Shown piece after piece: positions 16,398 through 24,933 of a stretch of DNA of 64,000 nt (position 1 is its first letter; each line of letters begins with the position of its first letter). The notes beneath the pieces are model-generated. The model had not been told where the DNA came from. It made no database searches and saw only the letters and a list, made by a program, of their open reading frames with translations. Source of the stretch: Paenibacillus sp. IHBB 10380. GTDB taxonomy: Bacteria > Bacillota > Bacilli > Paenibacillales > Paenibacillaceae. Position numbers and translations under genes: made by a program. Where the stretch lies: positions 2,170,001 to 2,234,000 of the forward strand of contig NZ_CP010976.1 in NCBI RefSeq assembly GCF_000949425.1, written 5' to 3'.

Positions 16398-18015
16398 TTG
16401 ATTCTCTCCCTTCTGATGAGTGATCCGGAAGCGTGACCGGTAGTATTCCGGCAGGCTCCGCCATGCCCATCAGAACACGGGACAGGGCCTGCAGGGTATG
16501 CGGGTGATGCTCGTAACAGGCCAGAAAGCCCTTGGCTTCCGGGAATGCCGCGAGATCGACGGGATTGCGCAGGGAGACCAGGATGACTTTGGTCCCTCCC
16601 GCCAAGAGCTTGCGGACCAAAGCTGGTTGCCCGGGATTAGAAGCCGTGTGGAAAATTCCCACGACGATCTGCCCATACTCTTTCGATTCGGTGGCCAAGG
16701 CCGCAATCTCATCCGGACTCGGACTGGTCCCGTATACACGTTCCGTCAACTTTGCCGTAATAAAAGGACACAGGCAGCTGCCGAGAGTGTCATCATATAG
16801 CGGCTCGTCCTCGGATTTGCAGGCGGCCGCCATTTGCGGCCAGAGTACGAGCGTGCCGACTCCGGGAGACAACCGGCAAAAATCCGGTTCACGGTTAACG
16901 GCGGTGATGCTTTTCTCGCGGAGCCGCTCAATCGTCCGGAGCGTCCGCGGATTTTCCAGCAGGGTCCGCGTCTCCTCCCAACTGCGCTCCCGCAGCTCTC
17001 CGATGCGGAGCTCCTTCAGACGAAGGATGCGCTCCACGGAAGCATCGATCCGCTCTTCCGGCAGACGCCCGTCCGCCACCGCACGTTCCAGGGCAGCCAC
17101 CGCCTCCAGCTGGCTTTCGTACGTATGGCTGACGAGAAGAAGGTCCGCTCCGGCCAGCACGGCCCGGACGACTGCCTCCCCCACGCCGATTCCCTGCGTT
17201 ACGGCGTTCATCTCCATGCAGTCGGTCACGATAAGTCCATCGAATCCCATCTCTTCCCGCAGCAAGCCCGTCAGAATTTCCCGGGAGAGTGTGGCTGGAA
17301 CGGACTCTCCGCCGCTGAGCACCGGAATCCCGACGTGGGCCGTCATGACGGCTTCGGCCCCGTTCCGCGCAGCCTGCCGGAACGGCACGAGCTCCACGGA
17401 CCGCAGTCGCTCAAGGGAATGCCTCACGACCGGCAGCTCCGCGTGGGAATCCGTCTCCGTATCACCGTGCCCGGGAAAGTGCTTGATGACGGAGACGATT
17501 CCTCCGTCCTGAAAACCGAGCATGGCGGCGATCCCCAGCTCGGCGACAAGTTCGGCATCGTCTCCGAACGAGCGGACATCAATGATCGGATTTCGCGGAT
17601 TGACGTTGATGTCCACCACCGGCGCGAAATTCATATTGATGCCCAGCGTCTTCAGCTCCTCCGCCGTTCCCTTGGCGGCTTCGTAGAGCAGCACGGGATC
17701 GCGTGCCGCTCCCAGGGCCATCGCCGCAGGCAGCTGCGCAATCCCCTGCCTTACCCGGACTACCATGCCCCCCTCCTGATCCGTTCCGATCCACAGCGGT
17801 ATACCCGTCGCAGCCATAGCCATCCGCTGGAGTTCCTGCGTTAAAGCGAATGCCTGCCCAGGGTTGTCCAGATTACGGGAAAAGAACACGACTCCCCCGG
17901 TGAAATGATTTTGCAAAAGATCGCCGATATTCGCATCCGGCATAAGGCCCTCGAACCCTGTCATAAGCAGTTGCCCGATTTTCTCTTTCATCGTAAGCCG
18001 GTTACACGCTCTCAT
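16357..18015 (-). CDS. Glycoside hydrolase family 3, NagZ-like
   Basis: 552 residues. The catalytic barrel is plain: IGTDQEGGMVVRV, NFAPVVDINVNPRNPIIDVR, then KHFPGHGDTETDSHAELPVV, the beta-N-acetylhexosaminidase signature with its Asp-His acid/base pair, and GLIVTDCMEMNAV carrying the nucleophile Asp. A C-terminal alpha/beta/alpha domain of about 180 residues follows. No signal peptide is visible, so it should act in the cytoplasm. The start at 18015 has GAGGAGG before it. It lies 19 bases after the dehydrogenase and overlaps the next gene. Inside a biosynthetic operon it could trim an N-acetylhexosamine from an intermediate; a muropeptide-recycling enzyme is the conventional alternative. 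Confidence 0.88.
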   Translation of the reverse strand: MRACNRLTMKEKIGQLLMTGFEGLMPDANIGDLLQNHFTGGVVFFSRNLDNPGQAFALTQELQRMAMAATGIPLWIGTDQEGGMVVRVRQGIAQLPAAMALGAARDPVLLYEAAKGTAEELKTLGINMNFAPVVDINVNPRNPIIDVRSFGDDAELVAELGIAAMLGFQDGGIVSVIKHFPGHGDTETDSHAELPVVRHSLERLRSVELVPFRQAARNGAEAVMTAHVGIPVLSGGESVPATLSREILTGLLREEMGFDGLIVTDCMEMNAVTQGIGVGEAVVRAVLAGADLLLVSHTYESQLEAVAALERAVADGRLPEERIDASVERILRLKELRIGELRERSWEETRTLLENPRTLRTIERLREKSITAVNREPDFCRLSPGVGTLVLWPQMAAACKSEDEPLYDDTLGSCLCPFITAKLTERVYGTSPSPDEIAALATESKEYGQIVVGIFHTASNPGQPALVRKLLAGGTKVILVSLRNPVDLAAFPEAKGFLACYEHHPHTLQALSRVLMGMAEPAGILPVTLPDHSSEGRESIEPRSASVVESAT

Positions 18016-18034
18016 ATGTATACCTCCTCTGCTA

Positions 18035-19060
18035 TTATAATTGCGTCCAATCGAACAAAACTCCCATAAAATCGGACTTACGCCCGGCGAGCCGGGAATA
18101 GACCGATACGGCTTCGAGCGGGCTTGCTTCTTCGGTAATGAGACTTGAGACGTCCAGTTTCCCGCGACGGATAGATTCGAATATGAACCCGTTCATGTCC
18201 GATTCCGTCCAGCCTTTAAAACCCTCCATCATCCGGCCGTGAATCCCTAGTACGCTGACCGAATTAAAGACTACTTTGGGCCCGATAGTCTGCTTAGAAG
18301 GTTCCGTCGAATCACCCAGCAGGATTACTTTGCCCAGGTCCCGGGTCAACTGCGTGCAGTAGGGCAGTACGGCGTAAGAACCCGTCACGTCGTATATCGT
18401 GTCCAGCATTCTGCCTCCGGTAAGTTCTTCTACCGGTCCGAATGCTTCAGCCACCGGAATATTCAGCAGATCGGTCGCCCCATTTCTGCGGGCTTGGTCC
18501 AGACGGAAGCTGTCCGGTGCAATCGCAATAATCTGGCGCGCACCGCCCGCATTCAGATACTGGATGACAAGCTGGCCGATAAGACCGAGCCCGACGACTC
18601 CCACTCTTTCTCCGAATGCGGGCTCGGCGCGCAGGACCCCCAGCAGGGCAACCTTCGCGATCTGCGTAAAAATCGCCTCTTCGTCACGGATCGAATCGGG
18701 GATAAGCGCCGCTTCCTTATAATCCGCGAGGAAGTACTGGCTGTGTCCGGCCGGACAGATGATCCTGTCACCGGCCTTCATTCCCTCCACGCCGCTTCCT
18801 GTCTCCAGCACTTGCGCCGCCATGGAGTATCCCGGATAGAATGGGTACCGAACCCAAGATGACCAGACCGTCCCCTCGTCGAAACGCCCCTTCAGACAAG
18901 CTAACTCCGTTCCTGTACTTATCAGCGACTTTTTGGCCGCACATAAAATTTGTCCCGGTCCCGGCTCGGGCACCCGCTCCTCTATAAGTTCGATCCGATC
19001 CGGCTCCTGAAATACGCAATTTAACGAGGTGCGGCCTTGGGTTGTCGCAATGTTCGGCAT
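18035..19060 (-). CDS. Medium-chain (MDR) dehydrogenase
   Basis: 341 residues, normal MDR length. It has a GroES-like N-terminal part (PEPGPGQILCAAKKSLISTG, then GYSMAAQVLETGSGVEGMKA) and a Rossmann part with GVVGLGLIGQLVIQYLNAGG. Of the usual zinc ligands, CPAGHSQYFL keeps a Cys and a His, but a full set is not seen, so catalysis may differ from classical alcohol dehydrogenases. Related enzymes act on sugar or cyclitol alcohols in aminoglycoside pathways (BtrE/NeoA type), but no such specificity can be claimed here. AGGAAG precedes ATG 19060. Confidence 0.78.
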   Translation of the reverse strand: MPNIATTQGRTSLNCVFQEPDRIELIEERVPEPGPGQILCAAKKSLISTGTELACLKGRFDEGTVWSSWVRYPFYPGYSMAAQVLETGSGVEGMKAGDRIICPAGHSQYFLADYKEAALIPDSIRDEEAIFTQIAKVALLGVLRAEPAFGERVGVVGLGLIGQLVIQYLNAGGARQIIAIAPDSFRLDQARRNGATDLLNIPVAEAFGPVEELTGGRMLDTIYDVTGSYAVLPYCTQLTRDLGKVILLGDSTEPSKQTIGPKVVFNSVSVLGIHGRMMEGFKGWTESDMNGFIFESIRRGKLDVSSLITEEASPLEAVSVYSRLAGRKSDFMGVLFDWTQL

Positions 19061-19406
19061 ACGTTGGCACTTCCTTTTCTAAGTGTAGGATAGAAACCCT
19101 GATATTTTTAATTGCCTGGAGCTTCCAGCAGACACAGGCAAGAGGCAGCAGTCTAGGCAGGTGTCCAAACGCATACAGCCGCCCGGCTGCCTTTTTTGAC
19201 AGAAAATCCGTCTAACTGCTCGCGCTGCTGTACCCCTTCACGGCCTGTTTCCAGAGCAGCCATACGGCTGCGAAAGGCAGAAGCGAACCGACCAGCTTAT
19301 GCCCCATACGGGCAACGGAGAAATCAGCATGGAATGCTTTTTGGGTGGACAGGATCTTGTGAAGGTAACCGAAAATGAATTCATGCGCAGCTCCCGAGTT
19401 CCAAAT
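19061..19406. other. Gap inside carrier-protein operon with possible small ORF
   Basis: In the same frame as the ligase, after its TAA, the minus strand reads EFIFGYLHKILSTQKAFHAD and GHKLVGSLLPFAAVWLLWKQ, ending in YSSASS and a stop near 19210. Composition is protein-like with one hydrophobic helix, but no good start is in frame. An ATG with GGGAG 6 bases upstream (19383) opens in another frame, giving an unconvincing 48-codon ORF. One indel would join the two. A hairpin CAGCC-GCCC-GGCTG followed by CCTTTTTT (19175-19198) points along the plus strand. Confidence 0.35.
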
Positions 19407-20921
19407 TTAGTTGTACACTTTAACGGACAAGTCGGCGAGCACCTGCCGTAGGCTTTCGACCAGTTTGCTGCGGTGTCCGTCGTCACGGCCCACCACCGAT
19501 ATATACAGCCGTCCCTTCGGCATGCCCCGTTTGTTCTGCGTTCCCTCGGCGATACGGCGACGGGTCAGAATCTCGTTTACCATTACGGTATTAGATGAGA
19601 GAGGGACGATCCCGTACCCCCCGGGGGCTGTCAACAGAAGACGGGATTCGTGCAGAGCCTGCAGCAGCCTCCCGAACGCAAAGTCTTCCGGAAGACCGAG
19701 GGACAAGAAAGTAAGCCAGCCGGTAAGGCCGTACGTTTCCCAGCATTTATCGAGAAAAGCGTTAATGAGGCCCATGGACTTGCGGGCGTTAATCTCCACA
19801 ATGGATACGACTCCCCCGTCCTCCAGTATCATGGAGTCGAAGCAGACGAAGCCGTGGTAGCCGTCCTCCGCCAGAAGCCGGAGCGCTTTCTCCAGCACGC
19901 TGAAATAGCCTGCGTTCTCCAGCAGGAGGATAAAAGCTTCATCCGCTTTGATAGACCCGCCGTAATTTTGCTGGTGATTAATCATCCGCTGAACGGAGAT
20001 GAATTCCGTCTCACCGCTCTCCCGGATGAACCAGTGAGAACTGAAGTCGGTCTCTTTCATCAGCAGGGGCTCCAGCAGGAATTGAGAGCGCAATCCGCTT
20101 CCCTCCTGTTTATACAGGTGCTCCGCTATCCTTCGCTGCATGGCTTCGCTGTCGATGAGCAGATTGCCCTTACCCGAAACGCCAAAGGGATCTTTCAGCA
20201 GATACGGCCCCCGCTTCAGAAGCGCACTTCCGGCCGCCTCCATTTCCGCTGCGCTGTTCGCCTCCGTGCCATAGCACTTCTCGCCGATTCTGACCAGGAG
20301 CCGGTTGGAGTACATCTTTGAGTTAACGCGTATAACCGTCTCAAGGTCCGGCAGAGGACCCAACGGTCCGGCGGCGTGCAGGTAAGCTTCCGTATCCGCC
20401 GTAATGGCGTACGGAGACAGAATTTTTGCGGCGCAGGTGAACACCGCTTTACCCGGTGATTGCGATTGCCGTAAATCTCCGGCGGCATTCACCGGAGAGA
20501 TAGATTCCGGCAAGAGCGCACCCTCGGGATAACCGGAACTGGACGCCTGCAGCACTCTGTTTGCCGATTTAAGAAGCTGGGCTTGATCGGCCGCAAGCCT
20601 GAACATGCACCGCTTGAAAACGTCCGGTCCGGGCAGGGGCTCCTTCTCATCGTTCAAATCATAGTGATAACGGGTCCGAAAAGAAAAGCCCAACCCGTTC
20701 AGGTACTCGTGCAGCGCCGGATCGATTTTGCAACGGCTGTAGAGGACATCGTCCGGCCCGCAGAACGGAAAGAGCAGCTCGTCCATGCACAGGACGATCG
20801 ATTCACGGTCCTTATCAGGCATAGCGGGTAGCCGGGCCAGATCCGGATCCCTCCAGCGCGTTTCGGGATCGAAGGTACCCATAACGGTTTTCGGAATCAC
20901 GCCGGCTTCACTGCTTAACAT
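19407..20921 (-). CDS. ATP-grasp ligase, candidate amino acid:carrier protein ligase
   Basis: 504 residues. ATP-grasp features lie in the second half: KRGPYLLKDPFGVSGKGNLL (nucleotide-binding lysines and glycine loop), SQFLLEPLLMKETDFSSHW, and VVSIVEINARKSMGLINAFL (metal-binding Glu-x-Asn). The N-terminal 150 residues are unassigned. It overlaps the upstream carrier protein by 14 bases and is surely translated from the same mRNA. In butirosin biosynthesis the ATP-grasp protein BtrJ loads glutamate onto the carrier BtrI. The same gene pairing suggests that this enzyme loads an amino acid onto the adjacent carrier. Substrate is unknown. No strong ribosome binding site precedes ATG 20921, consistent with translational coupling. 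Confidence 0.7.
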   Translation of the reverse strand: MLSSEAGVIPKTVMGTFDPETRWRDPDLARLPAMPDKDRESIVLCMDELLFPFCGPDDVLYSRCKIDPALHEYLNGLGFSFRTRYHYDLNDEKEPLPGPDVFKRCMFRLAADQAQLLKSANRVLQASSSGYPEGALLPESISPVNAAGDLRQSQSPGKAVFTCAAKILSPYAITADTEAYLHAAGPLGPLPDLETVIRVNSKMYSNRLLVRIGEKCYGTEANSAAEMEAAGSALLKRGPYLLKDPFGVSGKGNLLIDSEAMQRRIAEHLYKQEGSGLRSQFLLEPLLMKETDFSSHWFIRESGETEFISVQRMINHQQNYGGSIKADEAFILLLENAGYFSVLEKALRLLAEDGYHGFVCFDSMILEDGGVVSIVEINARKSMGLINAFLDKCWETYGLTGWLTFLSLGLPEDFAFGRLLQALHESRLLLTAPGGYGIVPLSSNTVMVNEILTRRRIAEGTQNKRGMPKGRLYISVVGRDDGHRSKLVESLRQVLADLSVKVYN

Positions 20922-21183
20922 CTTCGTACAACGGCTGCTCCTGCGGCTGGCAGCTTTTCAGAAAAGCGGTAAAAGCGTCGATCGACTGGAGATGTTCGTA
21001 ATCGAATTGGTCATAGTCAATGGCCACGTTAAACTGATCCTCGACTTTGAGCATAAACTGGATCATTTCCAGAGAATCGAGGCCTATATCGTTGTTCAGA
21101 TCCGTTTCGGGGGACAGGGATTGGCGGAGTTCCGGTTGGTCTTCTTTGATAGCGCACAAAATGTCTGCGATTTTATCGTACAT
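20908..21183 (-). CDS. Acyl/peptidyl carrier protein
   Basis: 91 residues with the four-helix carrier pattern. The phosphopantetheine serine is in NNDIGLDSLEMIQFMLKVED, and the downstream acidic helix (FDYEHLQSIDAFTAFLKS) is typical. AGGAGTG lies just before ATG 21183, and a sigma-A-type promoter is at 21302-21330. As first gene of the operon, followed by an ATP-grasp ligase, it probably carries an aminoacyl group rather than a fatty acyl chain. A fatty-acid AcpP is unlikely given the context. Confidence 0.88.
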   Translation of the reverse strand: MYDKIADILCAIKEDQPELRQSLSPETDLNNDIGLDSLEMIQFMLKVEDQFNVAIDYDQFDYEHLQSIDAFTAFLKSCQPQEQPLYEDVKQ

Positions 21184-21529
21184 AACTACACTCCTTCAAA
21201 GGGTTAATGTGTGAGGGTACAACCGAATCCTTACGTTTACAAATTCCACTCAAATAAAAACTGGTTTGCTGTCTCCCCTTCCTTTTCTATAAGTTACAAT
21301 TATTATCATCTCCTTGTTAAAATCTGTCAATGATAAATGAAGTAAAAATTTTACTCTATTGTAATATTGTGTCCCTCCAAATAGATGCGAAGAATGGTTC
21401 AGCCAACACGGTGGGTTTGAGTTTTCTCACCACTTTGAATACGGTTAACATAATTATCTGCGCTTGGGCATCTTGGGCATAGCTCTCCTAAATGCCGAAA
21501 GTGCGGAGACTCCTCACGAAGAACAAGGC
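21184..21529. other. Upstream region of carrier-protein operon
   Basis: Contains the promoter at 21302-21330 and a 5' untranslated region of roughly 110 bases. Above about 21380 it becomes GC-richer without a usable frame, perhaps the remnant of another gene. Confidence 0.4.
21302..21330 (-). promoter_or_regulatory. Sigma-A-type promoter for carrier-protein operon
   Basis: On the minus strand TTGACA (21325-21330) is separated by 17 bases from GATAAT (21302-21307). It points to the carrier-protein gene about 120 bases downstream. Confidence 0.7.
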
Positions 21530-21697
21530 TTAGGGGTAGTTACAGCATAGGCATTGAAATGCTTTTTTTTGTGAATGTATTCTATACTTTTCTTCTAATA
21601 CTAGAACGATGGTCTCTCTGGAAAACCTATCTGAAACAAGAGTTAACCATTCTTCTACTATATTTATTTCCTGATCAAAAAGTTTTGCAATCTCCAT
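21530..21697 (-). CDS. Hypothetical small protein, perhaps truncated
   Basis: 55 codons from ATG 21697 with GGGGGG just upstream: MEIAKLFDQEINIVEEWLTL, then a helical stretch ending after an A8 run (HSQKKAFQCLCCNYP). The other frame after the A8 run also stays open for about 19 codons, so the ending could be shifted. No family was recognised. Confidence 0.3.
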   Translation of the reverse strand: MEIAKLFDQEINIVEEWLTLVSDRFSRETIVLVLEEKYRIHSQKKAFQCLCCNYP

Positions 21698-21821
21698 ATG
21701 CCCCCCGAAACAATGATCACCCAATCAGAAGCTGCAATTAAATCCGTATTGCGTTAGCCCATGATGAAATAAATAACGGGAGATTATCCAGCTAATGTGA
21801 GTCAAATATGATAAAAAAGAA

Positions 21822-21841
21822 GTAGCACTATTGAGTGCTAC
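21822..21841 (-). terminator. Intrinsic terminator after BASS transporter
   Basis: GTAGCACT pairs with AGTGCTAC around a 4-base loop; on the minus strand it is followed by TTCTTTTTT. The plus side also has a T-run (CCCATTTTTTT), so it may be bidirectional. Confidence 0.75.
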
Positions 21842-21856
21842 TCCCATTTTTTTGTG

Positions 21857-22822
21857 TTAATTATCTCGTAGAACAATTGAAGGAACAAATCTAATGTAAA
21901 TGAGTTCACCTACCAGCTCCACAATGGTTTGAGTCACAATCACTGCGCTGGCTACTGTAGCCCATTCATCTGGTAAAGCCAACGCCAAAGGAAGAACAAC
22001 AAGCGAATTTCTCGTTCCTGAACTAAAAATAAGTGCTCTTCCTGCTCCCAAATCTAAACGAAATAACACAGCAATTATTCTAGATAGAAATGGCATCAAG
22101 ATTAGAAATAAAATATAAATTGGGATTACACGTATGATGACATCAAAATCATTGTAGACTTTCCCTATTTGTGAAGCTACTACAACGATAAGGACAATTA
22201 CCATAAACGGAACCGGCAACCAAGCCGTTACATTTAATACGGTTGTCCCTTTTTGATTATTTTTCGCCCATAATTGCGTAATGATCGCAAGCAGTAGAGG
22301 GATAACAATCAGGAAGAAAAATGCTTCTACAAAGGGTCCAATCTTCATTATTTCAGCAGTCTCCTGTCCCATAAACAACCACAAGTAGAACGGAAGGAGA
22401 ATCATTTGAACAACGAATAATACAGGAGTTGCTGCTAACATAAGCCTTTCATTACCTAACCCAAGTTTTGTGAAAACAATGACATAATCGATGCATGGAG
22501 TTAGTAGTACTAAATACACACCTACTAAAATAGGCGGAGACTGCGGAAACAATTGGGTTAATATCCAAACCAAAAGAGGAACAATAATAAAGTTAGAGAC
22601 CAGTAAAGCTCCAATGAATCTTGCATTTGATATAGATTCCCGAATTTGAAGAAATGGAATCTGCGCGAACATTCCATACAGAAGTATAGCAATTAATGGG
22701 GAAATCGTTATATGAAGTGAGGAACCTGCTTCTGGATTGACTAGCCCGACAATCACACCAATAATGATTGCTAATACATATAACCCAATTTGTTGGTTTT
22801 CAAATTTTTCTCTCGTTAACAC
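21857..22822 (-). CDS. BASS-family transporter, arsenite-resistance type
   Basis: 321 residues with about ten membrane helices. The TPCIDYVIVFTKLGLG motif resembles the TPC-containing helix of ACR3-type arsenite exporters in the bile acid:Na+ symporter superfamily, and SSGTRNSLVVLPLALALP is the second conserved crossover motif. GTG start at 22822, overlapping the stop of the sigma-DUF1835 gene by 7 bases, so it is translationally coupled to that regulator-like protein. No arsenate reductase or ArsR gene is nearby, so arsenite as the substrate is a family-based guess. Confidence 0.75.
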   Translation of the reverse strand: MLTREKFENQQIGLYVLAIIIGVIVGLVNPEAGSSLHITISPLIAILLYGMFAQIPFLQIRESISNARFIGALLVSNFIIVPLLVWILTQLFPQSPPILVGVYLVLLTPCIDYVIVFTKLGLGNERLMLAATPVLFVVQMILLPFYLWLFMGQETAEIMKIGPFVEAFFFLIVIPLLLAIITQLWAKNNQKGTTVLNVTAWLPVPFMVIVLIVVVASQIGKVYNDFDVIIRVIPIYILFLILMPFLSRIIAVLFRLDLGAGRALIFSSGTRNSLVVLPLALALPDEWATVASAVIVTQTIVELVGELIYIRFVPSIVLRDN

Positions 22823-24405
22823 TCTTTTTCTTCACTCCTTACCATAACTACTATTTTTCGGGATGTGTCCCATCGCCATTGTCTAGGATGATTATGTAGA
22901 TGTATACCACCATACCATTCATCTATTCCATTCATCGATATTCTATCTTCTTTCCCGTCCATGACGTTCCTGCCTAACTCTGTTAGAACAACTTTACAAT
23001 GACGAAATGACGGCGATGGATCCTTGTAGTTGGGAAATGTCTGTAGTCCTTCGATATTTAGCAACGGGAATGGACCTTGTGAAATTTTCGCTAAGTTATG
23101 CCAATATTGAAGGTCACCCATGCCGAGCTCATGTAGCTTATTTCCCACATGCTCAAACAATCCCAGCGGAGAATTCAGACCACTATGGACCATCTCTAAT
23201 GTTGTTTGCTCTACAATTCCAAGTCCATTATGAGTGGAAGGCAACCGTGATAAATGAAGCTGAAATGCGTTATGTGCAAATGGTAAAGCTGACGTATCTC
23301 CTTGCAACATTTGATAGAGTTTCATCGGATCTGAAGAGGCATACGCCTCCCACATAGCGCTTCCGAGCTCCAGTTCCTCCTGCCCGACAGCTTGCCATGT
23401 TCCTGATAAAGTTTCCATTTGCTTAACAGATAATTGACCTAAGCCTCGGAATAATTTGATCTCTGGAAAAGTTCCGATACACAACAAGCTTAGCTTTGTT
23501 TTACCTAACGATTGCTGCGCAAACCAATGAAGCAAATAACATAACATCGTCTGATCAAATAGATCATGTTCGAACCATAACACAATTTCCTCATATTTAT
23601 TAAAATCAACTAATACTTTCTCCTGTGTTTTGCTTATACGTATATGTTCTGCACTCGGAATTCCCATTGCTTTTTCCAAGTATTGCGCACGAACCGACCG
23701 GTTTGCATATTCCGTTGGATCTACAAATATGGGTCCTTCGGGATATACCTCCCTCCATACAAGAATATCACCTTGGACGACGCCTTGCCGTAGCTTTTCC
23801 GCAACGGAATCACCGTTTACAATATGTAGCATACTTTTTCCCCCTTCGTAAAGATTGTGGAATACGGATACGAAATCGGCAACGGGTAATGTTCCTTTCA
23901 ATTTGCTACGAGCATCAAATAGCCTTTTTTTTAATGCAGAAACAGGTGTACCCAAGTAAGAAGAGATTTCTTGAAGAGAATAGCCGTGAAAATAAAACAA
24001 TTGAACCGCTACTCGCATGTTTGGCGATAAAGTTGCTATGGATTCATGTAGTAACTTCTGCATTTCTCTTCTTTCAACAATCTCCGATACATCTACTTGT
24101 ATCTCGGCAGTTTGGATGATTTCCTGGAATGGTACTGTTTGCGGTTGTTTCCTACGTATAAGACGATGACATTGACGAATAACTATCGTTTTAAACCATC
24201 CAGGGAAAGCTTCCGATTTTTTTAACTTACTCAAATGGATAAATGCTTCCGCAAACGCCTCTTGAACTGCATCTTCCGCTAAATGGGAATCATGCAGTTT
24301 TTCATACGCAACAGTATGAGCCATAGCTGTAAATTGACGAACAATATGATCACAGGCTTCGCGATCTCCTGTTTTCGCCTTTTCAATCCATTGCAACACG
24401 TTCAT
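22816..24405 (-). CDS. Sigma-70-like factor fused to a DUF1835 domain
   Basis: 529 residues. Residues 1 to about 165 form an ECF-type sigma factor: region 2 (EKLHDSHLAEDAVQEAFAEA, FPGWFKTIVIRQCHRLIRRK) and region 4 (LSPNMRVAVQLFYFHGYSLQ, EISSYLGTPVSALKKRLFDA). After a short linker, MLHIVNGDSVAEKLRQG and GDILVWREVYPEGPIF open a DUF1835-type domain, with IVLWFEHDLFDQTMLCYLL further on. The stretch is one continuous frame without a stop. GAGGAGG lies just before ATG 24405 (a GTG two codons later has better spacing). No anti-sigma gene is adjacent; the C-terminal domain may be the regulator. Confidence 0.85.
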   Translation of the reverse strand: MNVLQWIEKAKTGDREACDHIVRQFTAMAHTVAYEKLHDSHLAEDAVQEAFAEAFIHLSKLKKSEAFPGWFKTIVIRQCHRLIRRKQPQTVPFQEIIQTAEIQVDVSEIVERREMQKLLHESIATLSPNMRVAVQLFYFHGYSLQEISSYLGTPVSALKKRLFDARSKLKGTLPVADFVSVFHNLYEGGKSMLHIVNGDSVAEKLRQGVVQGDILVWREVYPEGPIFVDPTEYANRSVRAQYLEKAMGIPSAEHIRISKTQEKVLVDFNKYEEIVLWFEHDLFDQTMLCYLLHWFAQQSLGKTKLSLLCIGTFPEIKLFRGLGQLSVKQMETLSGTWQAVGQEELELGSAMWEAYASSDPMKLYQMLQGDTSALPFAHNAFQLHLSRLPSTHNGLGIVEQTTLEMVHSGLNSPLGLFEHVGNKLHELGMGDLQYWHNLAKISQGPFPLLNIEGLQTFPNYKDPSPSFRHCKVVLTELGRNVMDGKEDRISMNGIDEWYGGIHLHNHPRQWRWDTSRKIVVMVRSEEKEC

Positions 24406-24933
24406 TCACCTCCTCTTGTCTGTATTCTATATATAAGTGCCGAAGGAGTTTACAAAAGTTACGATATATATCAGATGGTTGTGGATGAGAAAGGTTGACA
24501 GTTTATGCTCAAAGTAGCGCAGAGGACGGAACGATTTCGGAAAAGCGGTAGCGGTTGCCTGAATTTCCAAAGGAAAGCTACTTCGTAAGCATATGCCTTG
24601 GTCTCCGAATTCCAACCGCTACGCGAGATTAATTCAGAAATTTGGAGACCACAGCGATTGGAGAAACGATCCGTTCGCGGAGTGTCTCTCAGAATATCTA
24701 ACTTTCCCCTACAAAAAAAACAAATGGGGTGTCCCTAGCCATTTTCACGACTTATGGGACAACCCCTCTTGCAAACAAAGATTGACAGAGAAAATATTCA
24801 GTAATAGTATATAAGAATTGAGGAAAAATTCATTTTTATACATAAGAGAACATCCTATTAACATCCCATAGGCTTACCTTTAGATTAGACTATGTAAGTA
24901 TGGAAATACGGTGAAACGGAAGGAAGCTACCCA
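24406..24933. other. Intergenic with an orphan terminator
   Basis: No convincing gene. A strong hairpin at 24735-24775 (GGGGTGTCCC against GGGACAACCCC) is followed on the minus strand by ATTTGTTTTTTTT, so it acts toward lower coordinates. It ends no visible gene, unless it limits antisense transcription from the pentapeptide gene region. Confidence 0.45.

Noticed and set aside
16532..17844. Long plus-strand ORFs across the GH3 gene
   Set aside because: They are antisense to a clear GH3 gene and arise from GC-rich codon bias; Ser/Arg-rich translations show no family.
19650..20321. 223-codon plus-strand ORF across the ATP-grasp gene
   Set aside because: Antisense shadow of the ligase; no ribosome binding site or motif.
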